DNA from: Cristatella mucedo | Taxonomy: Eukaryota > Bryozoa > Phylactolaemata > Cristatellidae | DNA length: 64,000 nucleotides | Assembly (NCBI GenBank): GCA_009760855.2 | Contig: WPIO01000189.1 | Location: forward strand, 1-64,000 | Direction of reading: 5' to 3' | Shown here: piece by piece, positions 1 through 11,649 of the stretch | How positions within the stretch are numbered: position 1 is the first letter of the stretch | How the letters are laid out: the number at the start of each line of letters is the position of its first letter | The notes under the pieces: model-generated | Told to the model about the DNA's origin: nothing | The model's input: only the letters and a program-made list of their open reading frames with translations | The model's database searches: none | Made by a program: the position numbers and the translations under genes

Positions 1-778
1 ATTTAATACCATGACTTCATTTGGTACAAAACTAAAGAGCGACAACAAATAGAGGCAACCATTTGAAACGATAGTGACACTTCTGCACACAGAGCATGAG
101 TCATATCAGTAACTAAACCTGTGCATAGTAACCTATGAGAGCTACATCCGTGGCCAGATACGTAACATACGGTGTGAAAAAAGTGATTTTTAATTTTTAA
201 TTTGAATTGTTTAAATTTGAAGCACAATAAGTTTAAATTTGAATGCAAAAAGGGTTCTGGTAAAGATCCTTAGGATGCCGCACACTTAAAAGGCTATGTG
301 GATGACCCATAGAAAGTTGACATGTACTGCATGCACGCCCTATAATATCCCACTGAGAAATGATCTAAACCACTTTGGTGCTGTCTGCGTCAGTGACGTT
401 TAAGTGAGCTGACATGTGCTCCAGAAAAAAATTCTTTTCCAAAGGGGTAGAAAACCTGAAGGAACATCAAGTTGACCAAACAAATAGACTCTACCTAAGT
501 TAATACTCTTCCTTGTGATAACCCGGTTACTGTAGCGAGTCATAAAGCATTTACAGAGCCAAACCCATAATAAATAATCTCCACAATACGCAAATGCAAA
601 ATATGATAATGCAAATGCAAGAGAGGCTAGCTAGAGGTCCTCTAGTTTACGCGGCGGCGCTAATTTAATCTCTTAGTTTAGAATACCACTTACCGGGAAG
701 GATGCTTACGAGCATTGCCTTTCGTCGGGACTCTTGAAATACGTTTCTCCCGGCACATCCTCTCAGCAACCGTAGCCT
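1..778. other. Non-coding, AT-rich sequence with one old repeat
   Basis: I see no gene here. Open frames are short and of random composition. The stretch 290-540 resembles 23660-23890: both carry a shared order of short blocks such as CTGACATGTGCT / CTGATATGTGCT and CAAATAGACTCTA / CAGATAGACTCTA, so it is an old dispersed repeat. A donor-like GTAAGTGG on the minus strand near 690 is not backed by a convincing exon. Confidence 0.6.
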
Positions 779-3700
779 AATAATAATAATAATATTGCAC
801 TTGATAAAGCGGCCTCAGAGAACTTAATCTCTTTCTAGGCGCTTTACAATTGCTGCAAAGTGATACGCAATAGAATAGTAAGTAAAATCATGCTTGAAAA
901 ACAAACAAAATGAATAACATGGTTAGGGGTTACATGCACTGGGTCAGCATGCAAATGTGGTTAGTGGCAGCATGAACAGTGTCAGCACGCATAAGCACAT
1001 CGAGGACGAATCACAAGGACCCACTAAATGCTGTCCTAAATAGGTATGTTTTTAAGTTTCTTTTAAATGTGGTCAGGTCAGGGGATGTTCTGATGCAGGT
1101 CGGGAGGGAGTTCCAGGCTGTGGGAGCATACGAGCTAAATGCACGGTCTCCAAAGGATTTAAGGTTTGTACGAGGTATTTCTAGACTGTTGGATTCCGAA
1201 AAGCGAGTGGTACGATGCTTTGCCTGATGGGGTAGTATATCTGAAAGATAGGCTGGAGCCATAGAATGAAGAGACCTAAAAGTGAGCAACAAAACCTTGA
1301 AGTCAATCCGTTGCTTGACTGGTAACCAGTGCAGGTGGGCGAGAAGTGGAGTAATGTGGCAACTGCGACGCTCACGACAGACAAGCCTAGCTGCAGAGTT
1401 TTGCACCAGCTGCAATCGCCTGATCGCACATGCTGGTAGGCCAGTAAGCAGTGAGTTGCAGAAGTCGAGACGAGATGTCACGAATGCATGGACCAACTTG
1501 GACGTGGTATCCTTATCTAAACAAGCCCTAATTTTAGCAATGTTATGAAGCTGAAAATAGGCTGATTTGACTGTGGAGCTGATGTGGTCGTCTAATGAGA
1601 GGTCGCTTTGGAATATGACACCTAGATTTCGAGCTGATGCAACTGGAGATATGCTGGCAGAGCCAATTTTGAAAGTCAGCCTTTCCAATTTCTGAATAAC
1701 ACTAGGTTTGCCCATAACTAGTAAGTTAGTTTTATCATCGTTTAGTTTTAGAAAATTTGCTGCCATCCATGATCGGATCTCATCAATGCATGCAGCAAGT
1801 GAGTTGAGAGAATTTGAGGTGCTCGAAGGCTGGGAGGGATCAAAGCTAAGGTACAACTGAGTGTCATCCGCATAGAAGTGAAAGCCTAGATTGTGCTTGG
1901 CAATCACATCAGCGAGAGGGAGAGTATAAACGGTGAAAAGGACCGGACCTAGCACAGAGCCCTGAGGTACTCCATATTTTAGAGGTACTTCAGAGATGAT
2001 CTTTGTCCATTCACGTCAACACTCTGGAGTCTCCCACTGAGATAGGACCTGAACCACTGCAGAGCAGTGCCAGTGATGCCCAGGCGAGATGAGAGGCGCT
2101 CTAGATGTACTTTGTGATCGATGGTATCAAAAGCTGCCGAAAGATCGAGCAAAACAAGAAGAGACACTCTACCCATGTCTGCATTCCTAAGTAGGTCGTT
2201 GTATACCCGAAGCAATGCTGACTCTGTGGAGTGATTAGCTCTAAAGCCAGACTGGAACTTACTAGCAAGGTGTGAGGTTTCGATATACGAGTTCAGCTGG
2301 TCTGCCACGACCCGTTCCAGTGTCTTTGATAGGAATGGTAGAAGGGAAACTGGACGGTAGTTGCTTAAGTTCTCTTGGTCTAGTGTAGCTTTCTTGAGAA
2401 GTGGCCTGACTACAGCTTTTTTGAAAGGTGCTGGGACCTGACCTGAGGCTAATGACATATTAATGATGTTGGTTATGCATGGCAGCAGCAGATCAATGCA
2501 ACGTAGGAGCAGGACAGTGGGAATAGGGTCCAGTGGACTTGTTGTCTTCTTTGATTGAGATACGAGCTTTAGGACTATATCACTGGTGACCTGTTTAAAT
2601 GCAGACATTGAGGCGCAGCCAGGAACCGAGGAACAGCATTCTAGTGGGAAGGTTGTCATCGCAGGGATGGATTCCCTGATTTTGTCTATCTTCTGCACAA
2701 AGAATCGAGAGAAGCGATCGGCTAGATCATCACAAGGATCGTCTGGTAAGGAGCTAACCTGGGAACGGTTGAGGAGATGGTTTATTGTCGACATCAGCAT
2801 TTTTGGATTGTGCATCTGTGATTCAACAATGTTTCTATAGAAGCTAGACTTAGCCTTTGCTAGGATCGATTGGTACGACCTACAGTAGTCTTTATATGCC
2901 TGTCGATGGACAGTTAGTCCGGATCTTTTGTATGCCTTTTCAAGCTTTCGTTTATTAGACTTGGCTAGTTTAATGTCTGTGGTAAACCATAGGCCGTCTG
3001 GGCGGGGGCGCACAGTGCGCTTTGTCAAAGGTGCAAACTCGTCGAGCGTGTCAGCTAGTGTCGTGTTGTAGCAATCTACCAGTGATGACAGATCGGAGGG
3101 AGGACTGAGCAGCAAAGGTGAAGCAGATATGCTCACACGGACAGCATCGATGTCAAGGGTCGTGAGGTTTCGCGATTCACAGGTTATTTTAGAGGAGAAT
3201 GTGGGCACACACTGTAGATTGAATGAGATCTGCATGTGGTCAGATAAGCAGGATTTGGTGATAACTGGTGATGACAAAGTGCAGTTGTATGAGAAAATTT
3301 GGTCGAGTGTGTGACCTTTGATGTGGGTAGGGCCATGCACATGAGCCACAAGAGATAATGAGTCTGTCAATGTACGAAATTCGGTGCTGAAAGCGTCAGA
3401 TAAGTTATCAAAGTGAACGTTGAAATCACCCATAACGAGGAAGGATCGATTTCTTGCACACAGAATCGAAATGAGATCGGAGAAATCTGAGATAAAGGAG
3501 AATTAGGTACCTGGTGGGCGATAGACTACTGCCACTATCGGTAGCTTGTTTTCGGGTGAGACCAGGACAATTGATTCAAAAGACTGCTTCGAGGGTACCG
3601 CAAATGGCTTGAAGTTGAATTTCGAGCGCACGATCATAGCAACTCCACCTCCAGTTTTGATTGATCTAGGGGTGTGAAAGAACGTGAAACCAGATGGAGT

Positions 3701-4500
3701 AGCGTCTTTAATTGTCGGGCAGTTTATCGATTTCAGCCAAGTTTCAGTTAGGGCGAGCAGGTCGATACCATTTTCAGAAATAAGGTCGTTTATTACTAGA
3801 GGTTTATTGCACATTGAGCGAGGATTCCAAAGGCAAGCGTTAAGTCTGGCCGATTGGGTTCCAACAGGCCTGATGACCACTAAGTTTGAGAGATTTACAG
3901 TGACGCATGCGGGGGAGCGTGCTAAGCGGTTCGAGACAACGCTAGGAATACCAAACGAGCAGCGTCTAAGCTTGCGGTTCCGGCCACCGCGGTGGCTACG
4001 GGGTGCTTTCCTTTTAATAATGCATAGTTCATGAATCTTAGCAACAACATTAATATCTAGGAATGCATTTGATATACGATGACGAAGCGATAGCAGCTGC
4101 TGACGACCATAACTAACAAGTAGGTTACTAGCCGCCGGCGTAGCTAATGCAGCCGCCGGCGTGGGAGACCCAGCAGCCCGAAGCGAAAAGCGTTTAGATG
4201 TCCGTAGGCACGTAATTTCTTACGCGCTACGGTCAAAAAACAATCAGAATAACTTTAAACAGGTCTTAGCTGTATCGTTTCCGTATACGATGTTCGCAAG
4301 AACTTCGGTTTTCGGAAGAATTCTGCAACGAACAAGAACACACGTTAGAGCGCTCTATGTCAGGAGCCTAGTCTGAGATCCTTCCGTATTCCACACAGCG
4401 TGTTTTCCGATCTTCATTCTCGTCACCACTGCTTGATTTATGCGATCAGTCGCGCACAGCAAAAGACGACTCAGATAGGCGCCGTTTATAACAGAACGAG
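779..4500 (-). mobile_element. LINE-1 family copy A, near full-length L2/CR1-like retrotransposon
   Basis: Non-LTR retrotransposon on the minus strand. The 3' end, at low coordinates, is (TTA)n preceded by a hairpin of the form GCGCCTAGAAAGAGAT...CTCTGAGGCCGCTTTATC. Next come a 3' UTR of about 230 bp and an endonuclease plus reverse-transcriptase reading frame that opens near 4213. The stretch 4214-4500 looks like its 5' UTR, but the 5' boundary is an estimate. The hairpin plus short-repeat tail is typical of L2/CR1-related LINEs. At least a dozen other pieces in the window share this 3' end, so the family was very active. No clear target duplication was found. Confidence 0.85.
1011..4213 (-). 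pseudogene. LINE-1 endonuclease/reverse transcriptase ORF, two lesions
   Basis: Polyprotein that nicks target DNA and copies the element RNA at the nick. Reading from 4213, the apurinic-type endonuclease shows WNPRSM, LTETWL, VVYRPPGT, GDFNVHFDN, LDQIF and LSDHM, which are the expected catalytic landmarks. The reverse transcriptase follows, with NYRPVSLLP, LLDLSAAFDTIDH (catalytic D), LGPVLFTVY and [10 protein letters not shown] (YADD box), then a C-terminal tail ending near 1011. Two lesions break it. A TAA stop falls at 3503-3505, just after VVYRPPGT, and a two-base duplication at 1992-1995 shifts frame just before the YADD box. Copy C at 49254-51100 reads without the duplication there. No separate ORF1 is seen. 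The N-terminal start codon is unclear because the frame opens from a stop without an obvious ATG. The copy is young but not active as written. Confidence 0.85.
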
Positions 4501-5400
4501 TAACCGGGCTTGAGTCACCACCACGCGGATGAACAGCTGAGCGTACCCAAAAGTGGGTCCGCTGTTCTCGACCGGAAAAGGGCTATGGTTGTGAGGGGCG
4601 TCGGCTTAGGCCTGTCACTCGCTCGAAAGGTTGACGGGCTCGTATGCAGTGCGGCGCACGCCGATAGTAAACGAAGCCACGTGCCTCTCCACGATATGTA
4701 ATTAACGAGATGAAATCGCGAGGCTCCTTTCTCACCACGTGCAGCAGTGCACGCCTGGGAGCCGGAGACGGACGACACGTCCTCCTGCGGCCGAGTTGAC
4801 CTCAGGGTAACCGGCGGGGGTGGGATCACAAGCCGGCGTGACCATTCGCTAATGCCTCCAACCAATCAGCGGGGAGGACCCGGCCGCAGAGGCGTTGGTG
4901 CACTTCTGCCCTGGTCAGAGAAGGGCGGGACGACAGGGTGGCGATGCCACGCCCACAAACCCATCACGGATTGAGCCAATGTAATGTAAGGTGATGTATC
5001 TCCGTCTGTGACTCCACAAAGTCATAAAGACCATGTGGGTGTTACTATGTGGGCTACTACCGCAACGAGTACTATTCAGCGCTTTAAACTTACGAGTCGT
5101 AGGTTTTATAGCCATGCTGTTGATAGGGCGAACGCAGGATGCAGGAAGGTTCTCACTGACCCGCCAGAGAAGGTCCGCCGGTTGGTATCAACTAATGGCG
5201 ACATCGCACCTTATGCTAAGCAGGTCCTGTTTTGTGTAGCATATCCGAGGACAGCTCATAAATAGTCACAGCGAAGATAGCAGCGCAATACTCGAAGGTA
5301 TTACGGAGAAATCAAGTAAAAGTCCACACCACGCTAGGAGTCGCCCGAGGCCGCTCTCTAGCGCGGGGAGGAACGTGATGACATTCAACGATATAAACAG
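4501..5400. other. Intergenic, apart from a LINE-2 tail
   Basis: Apart from the LINE-2 tail at 4976-5046, I recognise nothing. Open frames on both strands overlap each other and look random. If the Gypsy relic to the right had an LTR, it would lie here, but I could not find one. Confidence 0.4.
4976..5046 (-). mobile_element. LINE-2 family 3' tail
   Basis: It matches the LINE-2 3' end seen at 31743, 51755, 59672 and 63568: AATGTAATGT-type units followed by TATCTCCGTCTGTGACTCC and ACAAAGTCATAAAGACCATG. Only the terminal 70 bases remain, so this is a strongly 5'-truncated insertion. Confidence 0.75.
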
Positions 5401-7340
5401 CAAAGCGGGTGGGAAAGTCTACGTGGCGCCCGGGCCGCTGTTCGGGCGCCCGAGGCAAAACTGCTGGATTGGGCTGGTCCGACAAAAGTGAATGCTCTGA
5501 AGTAGGCCTGGGTGATGTCCTAGGAAAACGTGCAGAAAATGGAGATTCCTGCGATGCTGAGTTTGTGCTTGTCGCCTGTTCAATTTGGATGTATCCTCGA
5601 CGTAGCGCGTTTCAGCCGGTCGATTGAAATATCCATTCCGTGTCCGGCGACGTCGGCGGAAAAATGTTTTTCCGCCTGTTCGAGCACAACGTATGGCTTG
5701 CTGCCGTAGGGTGGCTGAAGCTGTGTTCTCGCTGCTGCGTTTCGGCGCACAAAGACGTTGGTGCAATGCCGCAGGTCGTCGGTAACGTGCGATGGGCGAA
5801 TGGCCGAATCTCGGAGCAGTACAGCTCGGAGGCTGTGAATGTGGTGAATGTGGTCGATGAGCGTCGTGACAAATAGGGCGACGTCCGAGCCGTCGGCCGG
5901 CGCCTCGGGAAAAGGGCACTGAAGAAGTCACCGGGCAGGCGCAGGGTCTCCCTTTGCACTTGCACTTTGCACCTGCACTGCATCGGCCGATGAGTGGCCG
6001 ATGTCACGCTTTTCAGCAGTGCCGATTCCAAGGAGCACTAGGGGCAGCGCCTTTCGCCCTGAATGCGTCGGGCTACTTGCCATGAGTGCTGCCTTGAGCT
6101 GTGGGCGAAGGCGCTCTACCATGCCGTTAGCGGCCGGGTGGTAAGAGGTGGTACAAATATGCCGTATTCCCATAGCCTTCATGCGTTCAAGCCACAGGAA
6201 CGACTTGGATTGTCCTCCGCAGTCAGAAGTCAGCAAAGCGGGGACGCCGTACCGCGATATCCAGCCGTCGACAAATGCTTGTGTGATGGTGGACGCGGAA
6301 ATGTCGTTCAGAGGAAGCGCTTCAGGCCAGCGTGTGAAACGGTCGACGACCGTAAGTAAATATGTAGCGCCGTCGGAGTGAGGTGGCCGCCCGACGAGGT
6401 CGACGTGATCATGGCTGAATCGGCGTGACTGGGTGGGAAACTGCCCGACTAGCGTCGAAGTGTATCGAGCTGCCTTTGTGCGTTGGCAAGCGATGCAGAG
6501 TCGGGCCCGGGAACTAACGTCTGAATTCACAGTAGGCCACAGGAAACGCGATATGATCAGGCGCTGTGAAGCGCGTATTCCGGAGTGTGCGAGTTCGTGC
6601 AGTTTGTTTAAGATTTGACGACCAAAGGCGGCCGGCTCGTATGGGCGATCGTAGCCGGTAGAGCTGTTACATAAAATGGTTCCTTGCGACATCGGTATTG
6701 GGACCGGTTGAAAGTGTACGGAAGTAGTTGGTGAAACAAGAATTTCAGGCTCTTGTGCGGCAGCACATTCGCTGTAATCGAGCGTTAGTTCGTGAAAGTA
6801 CATCGGCGACGCAATTCTCGGTAACCTGTCGGTGTCGGCTTTTTCGCCGGCCGGGAATAGTGCATAGAGCGGTGCCAGCAAGCTAGCACAGCTCGGGATG
6901 AATTGGGGCGGTAGAAATTGAATGGAAATATATGTTGTCCGATGTAGTCTACTGATAGAAACCGAAGGTGAACTTATAAGGGTGATGATTACCCCATATT
7001 CCTCGAGGAGATGGAAGATTGCTTCCAGGTGGGCGGCATGTTCAGTTTCGCTGACGGACGCAATTTAAAGTTCGTTTAAGAATGGAAAACAGAAATCAAG
7101 TCCTCGGGTGACATGGTCAATGAAATGCTAAAAGGTCTGGGCAGCATTCCTAAGGCTGAAACTCGTTCACTTGAGCTGAAACAGCTCGTACGGCGCGATT
7201 ACGGTGGTTTGAGGGACGTCGTCGCGATGAATGGGTATTTGATGATAGGCAAGCTTAGCAACGGGTCAACCTATGACGACAACGGTCAGCGGCTGTGGGG
7301 GCGGGGGCATTTGTTCCCCTTCCCTTTTAGAGAGCTGCAC
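5400..7340 (-). pseudogene. Ty3/Gypsy-type retrotransposon pol relic (RT to integrase)
   Basis: Read on the minus strand from 7340 down, this is the second half of a Gypsy-type pol gene. First comes a reverse-transcriptase part with AYHQIPIHRDDVP near 7250 and GLDFCFPFLNEL near 7090, where the family has the Y/F-x-D-D active box; both acidic residues are degraded here. The RT thumb with CASLLAPLYAL follows near 6870. The integrase lies at about 6700-5930. It has a zinc site (LHELAHSG and CIACQ), FTRWPEALPL, a core aspartate in LLTSDCGGQ and the glutamate in GMVERL. The integrase C-terminus at 5610-5780, with the usual SIDRLK ending, is in another frame. Several stops and frameshifts make it inactive. 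Gag, protease and LTRs are not visible. Confidence 0.8.
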
Positions 7341-7344
7341 GGAC

Positions 7345-8138
7345 ATCTATTCTCACGCTTAGTGACCGTCACCAACGGAGAAATTATGCTTTTATACCAG
7401 TCAATGAGTTACTGCTGACAGTTACAGTTCGTGTCGAGTAAGTATTGTGATATTTTGTTATAATATTTTAATTATTGCAGATCTAGTCTCTCCTATGACT
7501 ATGTGACAATCTTGCTGACCTTTGCCCCTGCATCAAGATTTCTGATATCTTGCCCTCCTAGATAAAAATCTTGGCTCCGTCACTGGCACTGGTCATGTGA
7601 ACATCGACTTGGCTTATACACGACTTTCTGCACGTTCGCCTTCACGTGTAATTGCAATCCTCGTGGAATTCAGCTACATTGACGCTGCCGACCTAACATC
7701 AGTGAGCTCCATCAAATAGTGGTTCTCTCGAACTGAGCTTTACTGCAGAGCTGTCTAGTTTGTTCTCTTAGCTCCGTGCGACTGCGGATACGCTCAAGAG
7801 ATCTTCCCCAATAACGCCAGTAATCTCCTTAGTGAATGCACTCGCCGCTACATTTCCTCGCGTAAATGTGCACGGAGCTGTGAGCAGCTCCGACCAGATG
7901 AGAAAACGCTGATTTACAGCTTCGCGCAACAAGGATTTGTCTAGAAATGTAGGACATGTCGTCGCAGACGTAATAACTGCACTAGAGGCAGCGGTCTTAC
8001 TCTGGCAATAAGGGGTGGGAGAGTTTGCCTATAACGCATCATGAGTCATTTTCCACCATTCGTTCATTCGGAGCAGAGTGACTTCTTTTTTAACTGAGCT
8101 TGCTATTGCTTGCTCGGGAAGGGAAAATAAATAAATAA
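7345..8138. other. No recognisable feature
   Basis: There is no convincing gene or repeat. A 41-base stretch near 7438-7480 happens to start with GTAAGTATT and end in ATTGCAG, but it has no open frame on either side. Confidence 0.4.
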
Positions 8139-8140
8139 AT

Positions 8141-8280
8141 AAAATTCATAGCTTAGACCCATAAGAAAACTTAAAAATCTCATTCAGGCGCTTCACGTAT
8201 TCTTCTGGGCTCGAGCCGACGACCTCGGCCTGACCAGAGGTCGCGGCGAGCACCTTCAGCGGCTCGTCTATGTCGGCTCA
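8141..8280 (-). mobile_element. SINE-B copy (degenerate)
   Basis: It is related to the copies at 45485 and 53890. On the minus strand a tRNA-like head with GAGGTCGTCGGCTCGAGCC (B box) is followed by a tail with GCGCCTGAATGAGAT, the left half of the LINE-1-like hairpin. The 3' end is diverged. Confidence 0.65.
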
Positions 8281-8419
8281 CCTGTCAGCCTCGTGGCATA
8301 AAAGCCTTGGTCGTAGAGGATTGTCTCGTCAGCCCTCTGTGTCGTCGCACGAGTGGCACGTGGGCGTGCGTGCCTAACGATTAATGCCGGCAGTTCCCTA
8401 CCGAAAAAAAAATTACAAA

Positions 8420-8590
8420 AATCCTAGCTGATTAAATAGCCTCTTTTTATAGCGACAGAAGAGCCTTTACGGCTATCACCACCGCTTGCAGTGGCGATAA
8501 AGGATCACCCACCGTAGGAATCGAACCCACGACCTCGGGACCGAGGTCGTGAAAGCAACCGCCTTACCTAGTGTGCCATCACGGCTCACT
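8420..8590 (-). mobile_element. SINE-A copy, full length
   Basis: tRNA-derived SINE on the minus strand. The head contains GATGGCACACTAGGTAAGG (RNA polymerase III A box) and GGGTTCGATTCC (B box, one or two changes here). The body contains GCCACTGCAAGCGGTGGTGA, and the end reads TTAATCAGCTAGGATTTTTG. It is about 170 bp long and closely matches the copies at 14335, 39375 and 51108. Confidence 0.85.
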
Positions 8591-8647
8591 CCGCTGTGTC
8601 ATCGAGCATGATCGCCTCTCGCCTTTCGTGCGAGCCAAATAAGAACA

Positions 8648-8725
8648 GGAATAATAATAATGATAAAGCACCCTAAGAGAACTCAATCTCTTTATAGATG
8701 CCTTGCATTTGCTGCAAAGGAAGCA
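8648..8725 (-). mobile_element. LINE-1 3' tail fragment
   Basis: (TTA)n plus the LINE-1 hairpin region on the minus strand (ATTAT, then the complement of AAGAGAACTCAATCTCTTTA). Only about 75 bases remain, a severe 5' truncation. Confidence 0.75.
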
Positions 8726-8795
8726 CGAACACCTTGCTCAAGGCCTTCGCCCTACCTTCTGGGACTCAGTTGCAACCGCTACATAGGAGATGGGG

Positions 8796-8831
8796 GCGTG
8801 GCCGTCGATCTCCAGCGATCGACGGCCACGC
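8796..8831. repeat. Perfect 15-bp hairpin
   Basis: GCGTGGCCGTCGATC, a 6-base loop, then its exact reverse complement. The arms are GC-rich and have no mismatch. It lies just upstream of an LTR-like repeat and is not part of any gene I can see. Confidence 0.9.
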
Positions 8832-8884
8832 AGGAGGAGGAGCCAGAAGCAGCGACGAGACGAAAACATAGCGGACGCAGCACA

Positions 8885-9585
8885 ATGCATTCGTATAGCG
8901 CCACGCTTGAGGGCGGGGCTAGCATTTTGTGTGCGAGCGAGCGTTTTCTCGGCAAAGGGATTCGGCTTCGTGTGCTGTAATTGTGCGATACCTGATATCG
9001 TGCAGATGGCAGGAGATATGGTTTCGTTCAGAGAAACAGCACTCAATTTCACTATCTCCATGTGAGCAGTAGAAGCGAAGCTTTTTCCATTTAAGAATTC
9101 AAGTCCTTTGACACGACGACCAAAAGGTGTCTGTTGAAGGCGCCACACGCTTGAACCGACGTCGCTAGTCTTGCGTTCCTATTTTTTGGCCCTTCGTCTA
9201 TGTAAGCCGCGAACCAGCATAGACGCAGACGCAGACCTAAGTACTGAGGTGCTCTTTTCCACCGTAACAGCTCTCTGTACATATGACCAGGTCCGCGTGC
9301 TTGTCTTCGTGAGTGTTTATTGAGGAGCGCGATAATATGACTGAACTGTACGCCCGGCGACATTGTGCGAGTCAAGTTCGAATACAGTTCGATAAAACCC
9401 TCAATTAGTATCTTGCAGCTTAATCTTGAGCACCCCAGTGAACTTAAAACCCTGAATGTGAAGGTACGTAGAACTTGGCGCCTGAGACGCTCTCGGCAAG
9501 AAGACCTACTTATTTCGCACCGGCACTCAGTATCGCCGTTGGGAGAGCGTGGTGCGCTTCAACAGAGGTGAAGCACTCTGTAGCC
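8885..9585 (+). mobile_element. LTR-like repeat, copy 1
   Basis: It is homologous over most of its length to 10530-11185 and, more distantly, to the right half of the solo LTR at 28046-29280. Shared blocks include GACCTAAGTACTGAG (copies 1 and 2), TTTTGTGTG...CTCGGCA-AGGGATT (with the solo LTR) and a closing block near GGCGCC-GA-ACGCTC. Short frames inside differ between copies, which argues that it is non-coding. Confidence 0.6.
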
Positions 9586-9845
9586 GCTCATGCCACGCCG
9601 CCGCACGCCATGCCGCTGAGCTAGGGTTAGACGAGCGGCCGTTAGTTTAAAGCTCTTTATAATGTCGTTGTTGACGAGCTTCTGGAGTCGATGAAAATGG
9701 TTGAAAGTGTGATGGGTGTTGATGAAGACGTTAACCTTAAAATGTCAATGCCGGTTTAGAAAGTAGAATTGTATTTCAGGGTTTGGAATGACATTATAAG
9801 CAGGTTATCAACATCGAGGGTCAACTGCTAAGCAAAAAATACTAG

Positions 9846-10012
9846 CGTATTTAACAGCTTTTTTGTATAGCGACAGAAGAGCCTTGACGGCTATCACTAC
9901 CACTAGCAGCGGCGATAAAGGATCGCTTACAGCAAGATTCGAACGGACAACCACGGGATCGAGGTCATTAAAAGTAACCACCTTACCTGATGCCCATCAC
10001 GGCTCCACTCTT
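9846..10012 (-). mobile_element. SINE-A copy (diverged)
   Basis: It has the same layout as the copy at 8420: tail with TTAACAGC, body with AGAAGAGCCTTGACGGCTAT, and tRNA-like head at the right end. It has more substitutions than the others, so it is an older insertion. It lies between the two LTR-like copies. Confidence 0.75.
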
Positions 10013-10529
10013 AAGTTCAAATTAAAGCTGATGACACATCTAACGATCTTAAGAAATGGTTTGAATCATTAGAGATTTTTCCTCAAAGCCAAACGCAAGA
10101 AACTTCAAAACCTGCACCAAATGGCGATTCATGACGCCTTGAACTGATAAATGTTGAACCCAAGGGTTTAGGGAAAAATATTCGCACTTAACCATGATGC
10201 GTCCTTAAATGGATGCGTACTTAAGCGGGAGGCTACTGTATTAAGGTGGGCGTTCTGCTTACATTCGGTGAGATTAAACAACAGTAAAACGAGGGGATGG
10301 GCTCCCCGATACAAGCGTCGCCGCTCGTTGTGTGGGCTGAAGAGCTGGTGTGTGCGATGGCCACTATTACGGACTATAAGCGATTGGCAGTCGCACTACA
10401 ATCAAATAGCGGGCACTTGTCTGAAGCAACAGCAAGCACGAGCAGAATGAGACAGGCAGGGAAAGAAAATTCGAGAAAGAGAGGGTGATAAAGAGAAAAT
10501 GACATGGACGGAGTGCCAAAAATGGAGTT

Positions 10530-11185
10530 GGAGTAGGAACGTGTCAGAGAGGCTACGGATTCGGGTTTGCCCGGTTTAATTTAGGGTATGGTACTTGATA
10601 CCGTGCGAAAGGCAGAAGGAGGGATTATTTCGTTAAGAGAAGCAGCTCTTAATTTTACTTTCTTTCATGTGGGAGATAGAAGCGGAAGCCTCTTCTATTT
10701 AGGAATTTGAGTTCGGTGACACGACGATCGCGGGTTTCCGGTGAAGCCGCCTCACGCTCTCGAACTGATGTTTCTAGTCTTGCATTCCTTTCTTTGGTCC
10801 TTCATTTATGCAAGTCGCAGACCAGACTAGATGCAGACGACCTAAGTACTGAGATGCTGCCGTCCACCGTAAGAGCTCTCTGCAGATATAACCAGGTTCG
10901 CGTGCCTGTTTTCGTGTGTTTGTGAGGAGCTTGATGATAAGACTGGACAGTATGCGCGGTGAAATTGGTGCTAGTCGACTGCGAATGCAGTTTGGTAAAT
11001 GCCCCGATTAGTACTTTGTAGCTTATTCTTGTGCACGTCAGTGAACTCACAATCCTGAAGGTGAATGTAGGTAGAACTTGGGGGAGGGGCGTCTGAGACG
11101 CTCCGGCATGGACACCAGCGCTCCGTATCGCCATGTGTGAGACCGTGGCATGCTTCAGCAGTGGTTAAGCACTGCCTCTCAAGAG
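10530..11185 (+). mobile_element. LTR-like repeat, copy 2
   Basis: Direct-orientation partner of 8885-9585, with roughly two-thirds to three-quarters identity by eye across some 600 bases and several small gaps. The spacer of about 0.95 kb holds a SINE-A and no coding sequence. The pair may be the two ends of a decayed, non-autonomous LTR element, or two independent solo LTRs. Confidence 0.55.
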
Positions 11186-11329
11186 ACCTGTCGTCTTTGG
11201 GAAATATTGAAAATCAAGAATTTTTGAAGGGTTTCAATATAATTTAATCCTGAAGTGTAGAGAGGCTAACTTCAACTTCTGGCAGCACGACCTTGAATGC
11301 AAAGGCTTCCCCGAATAAACTTCCTCTTT

Positions 11330-11645
11330 TTGTTACGATGTATCCTGGCTTGACCACATTTAAGCAGAAACTAAAGCCCAAACCTATTTATGACGTCATT
11401 TAGTGGGTCCATGTGAAACGTCCTTCGTGTGCTTATGCGTGCCTACATTATGCAGCAGCCACTAACCCTATCTGCATGCTGACCCAGTGCATGTCAACTC
11501 TAACCACGTTACGCTTGTTGTGCATTGAGCATGCTATCGCTAAGCATTCAATAATGCTTCCTTTACAGCAAATGTAAATTGCCTAGAAAAAATTGAGATC
11601 TGTGGTGGCACTTTAACAAATGTATTTTAATCAAATTATTATTTT
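11330..11645 (+). mobile_element. LINE-1 3' end, degenerate
   Basis: Plus-strand fragment with the LINE-1 C-terminal codons (GACCACATTTAAGCAGAAAC), the 3' UTR blocks TTTAGTGGGTCC and GTGCTTATGCGTGC, and the tail CAGCAAATGTAAATTGCCTAG. The hairpin is mutated and the (TTA)n is nearly gone, so it is an old insertion. Confidence 0.75.
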
Positions 11646-11649
11646 TATT

